NCBI RefSeq assembly: GCF_002532535.1
Contig: NZ_NQWI01000019.1
Location: forward strand, 1 to 64,000
Direction: 5' to 3'
DNA: 64,000 nt
Source of the DNA: Candidatus Viridilinea mediisalina
GTDB taxonomy: Bacteria > Chloroflexota > Chloroflexia > Chloroflexales > Chloroflexaceae
Shown: piece after piece, positions 59,835-64,000 of the stretch
How positions within the stretch are numbered: position 1 is the first letter of the stretch
Layout of the letters: each line of letters starts with the position of its first letter
Translations under genes and position numbers: made by a program
The notes under the pieces: generated by a model
What the model was told of the DNA's origin: nothing
The model's database searches: none
The model's input: the letters and a program-made list of their open reading frames with translations, nothing else

Positions 59835-61073
59835 CTACTTGGTCGTGCGCCAGAGCGCCAACATTTCCTCCAGCGAGCAATCGGCGATCTTGCGCCCTTG
59901 GGCAGTGATCTGCGCTTCAAAGGCGCTGAAGCGACGCCTAAACTTGGCGTTGGCATCGTGAAGCGCGTGTTCGGCATCAAACTTGAGCCAGTCGGCCAAG
60001 CGGGTAAGCACAAAGAGCAGGTCGCCAAACTCTTCGGCGCAGTGGGCCGTGTCGCCCGCCGCTGCTGCTTGGGCCAACTCCTCCAACTCCTCGTGCAGTT
60101 TGGCCCACACCTGCTGCTGTGTCGCCCAGTTGAAGCCGCTGCGCGCCGCTTTGCGCCCCAGCGCTTGGGCGGCGGCAAGGGCGGGCAGACCGGGCGGAAC
60201 GCCCTCAAGCGCACTCGTGCGCGCCCGCCCCTTGGCAGCCAACTCAGCCGCCTTAATCTGCTCCCAGGTAGGCCGCACCGTCTCAGCATCAGATTCCGCG
60301 AGCGTCCCAAAGACGTGGGGGTGGCGGCGGATGAGCTTGCTACTCGCCTGCGCCAAGACATCCTCAAGTGCAAAGTGGCCCCCTTGGCGCGCCATTTCAC
60401 TGTGAGCCATAATGTTGATCAGCAGATCGCCCAGTTCCTCACTGAGCGCAGGCAGATCGCGGTTGCCTAGTGCTTCAAGCACCTCGTGGGCCTCTTCGAG
60501 CAGAGTGGTGCGTAGCGCCTGGTGGCTCTGGCGGACATCCCAGGGGCAACCTGCCGGGCCCAACAAGCGCGTCATAACCCAGCGCAGCGTCTCGGCCCCA
60601 CGGAGGTCGGCGGCGAGCGTTAGGGGCGGCAGGTAACAGAGGATCGTCTGTTGTGCGGGGGCCTGAACGTGCGCTAGTTCGCCCAAGGCCAACTCAGTGG
60701 TTGCCACTGCTACTCCAGCCGTATCAAGGCTGGCCACCTGCACGCCGTGGGCTTGGGGGTAGCGCGTTGTGAGCAGCGCGACCAGGTGTTGTGCCACGGA
60801 GGGTGCGCCAGCGCGCCACCAGAGCAGCGCGGGCACCATCGGCTGGAGCGGAAAGGGCACCACCGGCGGGGCATAGATCCCCAAGCCCTGCGTCTCAACC
60901 CACGGGCGCACAGCACCCTCCGGCGCGGCTGTCGGCACATCAGGCGGGCGTGCCGCCGCCACCAGCGCCGCACCCTCCCAGAGTTGCAGCCCGGCGTGGG
61001 CCTCTAGCCCGAAAAGGGGGCTTGCAAGATCAAGGAGTTGGCTATGAGTTAAAGAGTGTGTTGAGGATTTCAT
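59835..61073 (-). CDS. mazG: MazG-family nucleoside triphosphate pyrophosphohydrolase
   Basis: About 412 residues from ATG 61073. Two MazG domains are seen. The first (~155-250) has LLGPAGCPWDVRQSHQALRTTLLEEAHEVLEAL and LSEELGDLLINIMAHSEMA with the EExxE and ELGD metal sites. The second (~300-385) has WAKLHEELEELAQA and CAEEFGDLLFVLTRLADWL. The ~150-residue N-terminus looks like a worn version of the tetrapyrrole methylase-like domain found in YabN. It should hydrolyse non-canonical or excess NTPs. The toxin gene ends 5 bp before its start. Confidence 0.92.
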   Translation of the reverse strand: MKSSTHSLTHSQLLDLASPLFGLEAHAGLQLWEGAALVAAARPPDVPTAAPEGAVRPWVETQGLGIYAPPVVPFPLQPMVPALLWWRAGAPSVAQHLVALLTTRYPQAHGVQVASLDTAGVAVATTELALGELAHVQAPAQQTILCYLPPLTLAADLRGAETLRWVMTRLLGPAGCPWDVRQSHQALRTTLLEEAHEVLEALGNRDLPALSEELGDLLINIMAHSEMARQGGHFALEDVLAQASSKLIRRHPHVFGTLAESDAETVRPTWEQIKAAELAAKGRARTSALEGVPPGLPALAAAQALGRKAARSGFNWATQQQVWAKLHEELEELAQAAAAGDTAHCAEEFGDLLFVLTRLADWLKFDAEHALHDANAKFRRRFSAFEAQITAQGRKIADCSLEEMLALWRTTK

Positions 61074-61077
61074 ACAC

Positions 61078-61461
61078 CTATGGAATACCAAGTAGAGCAA
61101 CGATCTCGTGTAAGACTTCGGCTAACGTTGGTGCAACACCTTCAATTATACCTTCGGGTGTGTGCTTGTGTTCGCGTGTGCCCAACTGTGGTCGGTGCAG
61201 TGCATTATCATAACGAAAGCGTAATTGCTGCACGGCATCTTGGTAGTGGTAGCTATACATCTCGCGTTGCACTTGCGTACCAGCAACACTCAGGTATTCA
61301 CGCAGAAACAAGATTGAACCATCCTGAAACGTGATCGAGCCAGCGAGATAGCCCTGTCCACCGGCACGGGTCTCCATATTGATCTGGCTATGTAGCACAA
61401 TACGAGATGTCGTATACAATTCAAGGAGGTGTGTTATTTGGTGATAGTATGCCTCAATCAC
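61078..61461 (-). CDS. TumE-like toxin
   Basis: 127 residues from GTG 61461. The central YSYHYQDAVQQLRFRYDNALHRPQLGTREHKHTPEG is the recognisable core of the TumE (formerly DUF6516) toxin family, with its Tyr, Arg, Asp-Asn, His and HKH residues. A strand-rich front half (YLAGSITFQDGSILFLREYL) is typical. It overlaps the stop of the upstream antitoxin by 8 bp. Likely inhibits growth until neutralised. Confidence 0.8.
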   Translation of the reverse strand: MIEAYYHQITHLLELYTTSRIVLHSQINMETRAGGQGYLAGSITFQDGSILFLREYLSVAGTQVQREMYSYHYQDAVQQLRFRYDNALHRPQLGTREHKHTPEGIIEGVAPTLAEVLHEIVALLGIP

Positions 61462-61750
61462 GGTAGGTTATCCCGCGCAATTGCTGAAGTTTTGCTTCAA
61501 GATCGCGCACAAGGCAATATTCTCCTGCCCATTGGACATACTCATCATCACCGCCAGCGAGATCTTCAGCAGCCATAGAGGTCATAAAATAGTCAGATGT
61601 GGTGCCATACTTCTGCTCAAATGGAATCAGACGTCGTTGTGCCAATGTGAGCGCCAGTTCCAAGTGTGCAATTTCACGTTGAATGGCGATTTCAATTAAA
61701 GAGCGCACTTGGTGTGCATTATCGTCTGTCTCTACGTAAATTGTTGTCAT
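61454..61750 (-). CDS. TumA-like antitoxin
   Basis: 98 residues from ATG 61750, with GGGGTAAC upstream; a longer open frame begins inside the isomerase gene and is rejected. It is helical and has QREIAHLELALTLAQRRLIPFEQKYG, a feature of antitoxins paired with TumE. It comes first and overlaps the toxin by 8 bp (ATTGA region), the usual antitoxin-toxin order. Next downstream gene is mazG. Confidence 0.78.
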   Translation of the reverse strand: MTTIYVETDDNAHQVRSLIEIAIQREIAHLELALTLAQRRLIPFEQKYGTTSDYFMTSMAAEDLAGGDDEYVQWAGEYCLVRDLEAKLQQLRGITYRD

Positions 61751-61776
61751 GATGTTACCCCATAAAATCCGTTGTT

Positions 61777-61812
61777 GGGGCGTAGCACCCAATTTCTCGG
61801 AGGCTACACCCC
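61777..61812 (-). terminator. Hairpin after the prolyl isomerase gene
   Basis: GGGGCGTAGC and GCTACACCCC form a 10-bp stem with one mismatch, between the isomerase stop and the antitoxin gene. No T-run. Confidence 0.35.
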
Positions 61813-62729
61813 TACATTCCCTGCGGGAAGGGCAGCGGCACATCATTCGGATTAAAATTGGGTGCCAGTTGCAACTCGCCACTGGCTTCGGCATTGCGCC
61901 GCAGTTCTTCGTACCAGGGCATGAAGGTCTGCTCAAAGTAGAACTGCGCGTTCGGAGTGGTACTCAAATGCTCAAAGCTCTCGAAGGGGCGCTGCTCGTC
62001 GCGGCCTAGCACCTCAATGATATGGGCTCCGATGCGGCTCACGACGAGGGTGGGGGTGTTGAGCGGAGCGCTCGCAACCGCCTCATCATACTCCGGCACA
62101 TAGGTACCCTCGGTATGCCACCCGCGATCGCCCCCCTGTTCAGCCGACATGGTATCGAGCGAATGGCGGCGCGCCAAGGTAGCAAAATCGGCCCCGGCCT
62201 CCAACTCGGCCAGCAACTCCTCGGCTGTAGCCTGATCTGCCACAAAGATCTGGCGTGTCCAACTCATCGGGGCGTGGGTTTGGCTCACCATCACCGCCAA
62301 GACGACCTGCTCCTGGGCGCTCTGCACGCGCACATCGGTCATCGCCTCTAAGGGCCGCTCGGGGTCGCGGAAGGTCATGCTAAAGACCTGCTGATCAAGG
62401 CTGGCAGCATCAACACCAAGGCCGTGCTGACGGGCATAGCGTTGCAGTAACAAATCTTGGAGCATGCGGTCAAAGATCTGGTTCCGAATATCAAAATCAT
62501 TTGCCAACGCCTCAATCTCGGCCCGTGACTGGCCCTGATCGAGCATCATGGCCAAATCTTGCCCAATATCGGCCTGCATACGTTGGGTGAAATCGGCCAC
62601 GGTATAGGCTTGGCCATCAAGGCGAAAGATCACCGGACTCGTGGGATCAGGCATGAGCGCCTGGCCATGCTGGGTACTCTGGCAGCCCGCGAGCAGCAGC
62701 AGGGTGAGTAGCAGAGTGACGATACGCAC
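61812..62729 (-). CDS. Lipoprotein peptidyl-prolyl isomerase (PrsA/SurA-like)
   Basis: 305 residues from GTG 62729, with GGAG nine bases upstream. The lipobox LLAGC (Cys at 16) anchors it outside. A SurA_N-like helical part (~30-130) precedes a parvulin rotamase domain (~160-255; RQIFVADQATAEELLAEL..GADFATLARRHSLD..., GGDRGWHTEGTYVPEYDEAV, PTLVVSRIGAHIIEVLGR). It probably helps secreted proteins fold. Followed by the TumA/TumE pair. Confidence 0.9.
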   Translation of the reverse strand: MRIVTLLLTLLLLAGCQSTQHGQALMPDPTSPVIFRLDGQAYTVADFTQRMQADIGQDLAMMLDQGQSRAEIEALANDFDIRNQIFDRMLQDLLLQRYARQHGLGVDAASLDQQVFSMTFRDPERPLEAMTDVRVQSAQEQVVLAVMVSQTHAPMSWTRQIFVADQATAEELLAELEAGADFATLARRHSLDTMSAEQGGDRGWHTEGTYVPEYDEAVASAPLNTPTLVVSRIGAHIIEVLGRDEQRPFESFEHLSTTPNAQFYFEQTFMPWYEELRRNAEASGELQLAPNFNPNDVPLPFPQGM

Positions 62730-62745
62730 CGTTCATACTCCATGA

Positions 62746-62790
62746 GGTAGGAAATAGGAAACGAGGAGAGAGGAAATAGGCAAGAAAACC
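62746..62790. repeat. Family F repeat, inverted copy
   Basis: GGAAATAGGAAACGAGG-type string between the isomerase and lepA genes, followed by a short TACTTACTATTTACT run (62832-62868). Confidence 0.5.
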
Positions 62791-62869
62791 TGTGAGGTCT
62801 AGCGAAAGCGCACTAGAATGCCATGTTCGACTACTTACTACTTACTATTTACTATTTACTATTTACTCC

Positions 62870-64000
62870 TTAATTCCCTCCCCCATCCTCACCAAGCGAA
62901 AGGATCGCCATAAAGGCTTCTTGGGGGATCTCGACGTTGCCCACCATCTTCATGCGCCTTTTGCCCTCTTTTTGCTTCTCCAGCAGCTTGCGTTTCCGGG
63001 AAATATCGCCGCCGTAGCATTTCGCCAAGACATCCTTACGCATCGCACGCACAGTTTCGCGGGCGATCACCTTGCTACCAACGGCGGCTTGGATGGGCAC
63101 TTCAAACATTTGGCGCGGAATGAGTTTGCGGAGCCGTTCGACCAGATCGCGGCCACGCTGGTAGGCAAAGTCGCGGTGGGCAATCAGCGAGAGGGCGTCA
63201 ACCGGGGCTTGGTTGACGAGAACATCCAATTTGACCAGATCGGCCTCTTGGTAGCCTGCCAGGCTATAATCGAGCGAGGCATAGCCTTGGGTGCGGCTCT
63301 TGAGCTGATCGTAGAAATCAATCACAATCTCGGCGAGGGGCATGCGGTACTTGAGTTGCACACGAGTGGGATCGAGGTAGTCCATGGTGTCAAAGATCCC
63401 GCGCCGCGTCGTCACCAGATCCATGATCGTCCCAATGTAGCGTGCAGGCGCAATCACCCCAATCTGCACCACCGGCTCCTCAATCGAGCCAATCTTGCTC
63501 ACTTCGGGCATCTCGGAGGGGTTAGAGACCGTAATGATCTCGCCGTCGGTACGGAGCACTTGGTATTCAACACTAGGCGCGGTGATGAGCAGATCAAGAT
63601 TGTACTCCCGCTCCAGCCGTTCGCGCACAATCTCCATGTGCAGCAGCCCCAAGAAGCCGCAGCGGAAGCCGAAACCAAGTGCCGCCGAGCTTTCGGGCAG
63701 GTAGGAGAGGGCCGCATCATTGAGCTTCAGCTTCTCGAGGGCGTCGCGCAACTCAGGATAGGCGTTGCTATCCACCGGATAGAGGCCCGCAAAGACCATC
63801 GGCTTGGCCGGGCGATAGCCGGGCAGCGCCTCGATGGAGGGCAGACTCGCCAGGGTGACCGTATCACCCACCTGGCACTCCTCTACCGTCTTGAGGCCAG
63901 TCGCAATATAGCCCACTTCGCCCGTGACCAGGGCCGACAGTGCTTGCATAGCCGGACGGAAGCAGCCCAACTCCAACGTCTCGGTGACGGCACCTGTCCC
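62870..64000 (-). CDS. lepA: Elongation factor 4 (LepA), C-terminal part
   Basis: The gene runs off the right edge, so only ~376 C-terminal residues are present. It shows [29 protein letters not shown], then domain V-like and the LepA-specific C-terminal domain ([61 protein letters not shown]). This signature is diagnostic for LepA, a ribosome-associated GTPase. The GTPase domain lies outside the window. Confidence 0.96.
   Translation of the reverse strand, partial: GTGAVTETLELGCFRPAMQALSALVTGEVGYIATGLKTVEECQVGDTVTLASLPSIEALPGYRPAKPMVFAGLYPVDSNAYPELRDALEKLKLNDAALSYLPESSAALGFGFRCGFLGLLHMEIVRERLEREYNLDLLITAPSVEYQVLRTDGEIITVSNPSEMPEVSKIGSIEEPVVQIGVIAPARYIGTIMDLVTTRRGIFDTMDYLDPTRVQLKYRMPLAEIVIDFYDQLKSRTQGYASLDYSLAGYQEADLVKLDVLVNQAPVDALSLIAHRDFAYQRGRDLVERLRKLIPRQMFEVPIQAAVGSKVIARETVRAMRKDVLAKCYGGDISRKRKLLEKQKEGKRRMKMVGNVEIPQEAFMAILSLGEDGGGN

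Noticed and set aside
1-64000. Transposase genes, prophage or rRNA
   Set aside because: None was found; all mobile elements here are non-autonomous.

Overview
The window looks like chromosomal DNA of a filamentous Chloroflexota bacterium, most likely an anoxygenic-phototroph relative in the Chloroflexales. This is an inference from gene style: RsbR-like STAS proteins, kinase-WD40 and FHA-protease fusions, a class II diterpene cyclase, large glycosyltransferase islands and very many dispersed repeats. GC is fairly high and there is no rRNA. There is one tRNA (Val-CAC). About 45 protein genes are supported; the last one (lepA) runs off the right edge.

Layout. 0-2.4 kb: a divergent biotin carboxylase and a separate biotin carrier protein. 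2.5-6 kb: tRNA-Val, an M20 peptidase, a double-HTH XRE regulator, a small unknown protein and an RRM protein. 6.2-8.4 kb: an EtfD/FadF-like membrane Fe-S oxidoreductase. 8.7-10.6 kb: an SfiI-like restriction-modification pair. 11-18.7 kb (minus strand): MacB-like permease, FHA-TM-clostripain protease, two membrane STAS proteins and a class II terpene cyclase coupled to one of them. 18.9-32.6 kb: a fumarase/aspartase-family lyase, DUF624 protein, CapA-like and VanW-like envelope proteins, a Zn-ribbon/kinase/WD40 protein, two YIP1 proteins and a K+-independent H+-pyrophosphatase. 33-49.4 kb: an envelope glycan island with glycosyltransferases, methyltransferases, a flippase-like protein, a CmcI-like protein, GT-C-like membrane proteins and a highly repetitive secreted protein that may be its substrate. 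49.4-58.7 kb: a membrane-tethered LuxR-Kelch regulator, an ABC-2 permease with a secreted partner and two more GT-C-like proteins. 58.8-64 kb: a PD-(D/E)XK-like protein, MazG, a TumA/TumE toxin-antitoxin pair, a lipoprotein prolyl isomerase and lepA.

The most distinctive layer is non-coding. Several families of short non-autonomous elements are present, and no transposase is encoded here. Two families (called A and E below) carry terminal inverted repeats and leave 3-bp TNA target duplications. Because TAA is both a TNA target and a stop codon, four copies sit exactly on the TAA stop of a gene, and another copy rewrote the last codons of the EtfD-like gene. One membrane-protein gene carries an E element and a nested C-in-D composite while remaining open. 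Tandem minisatellites (8-mer, 7-mer, 9-mer, 21-mer) fill other gaps.
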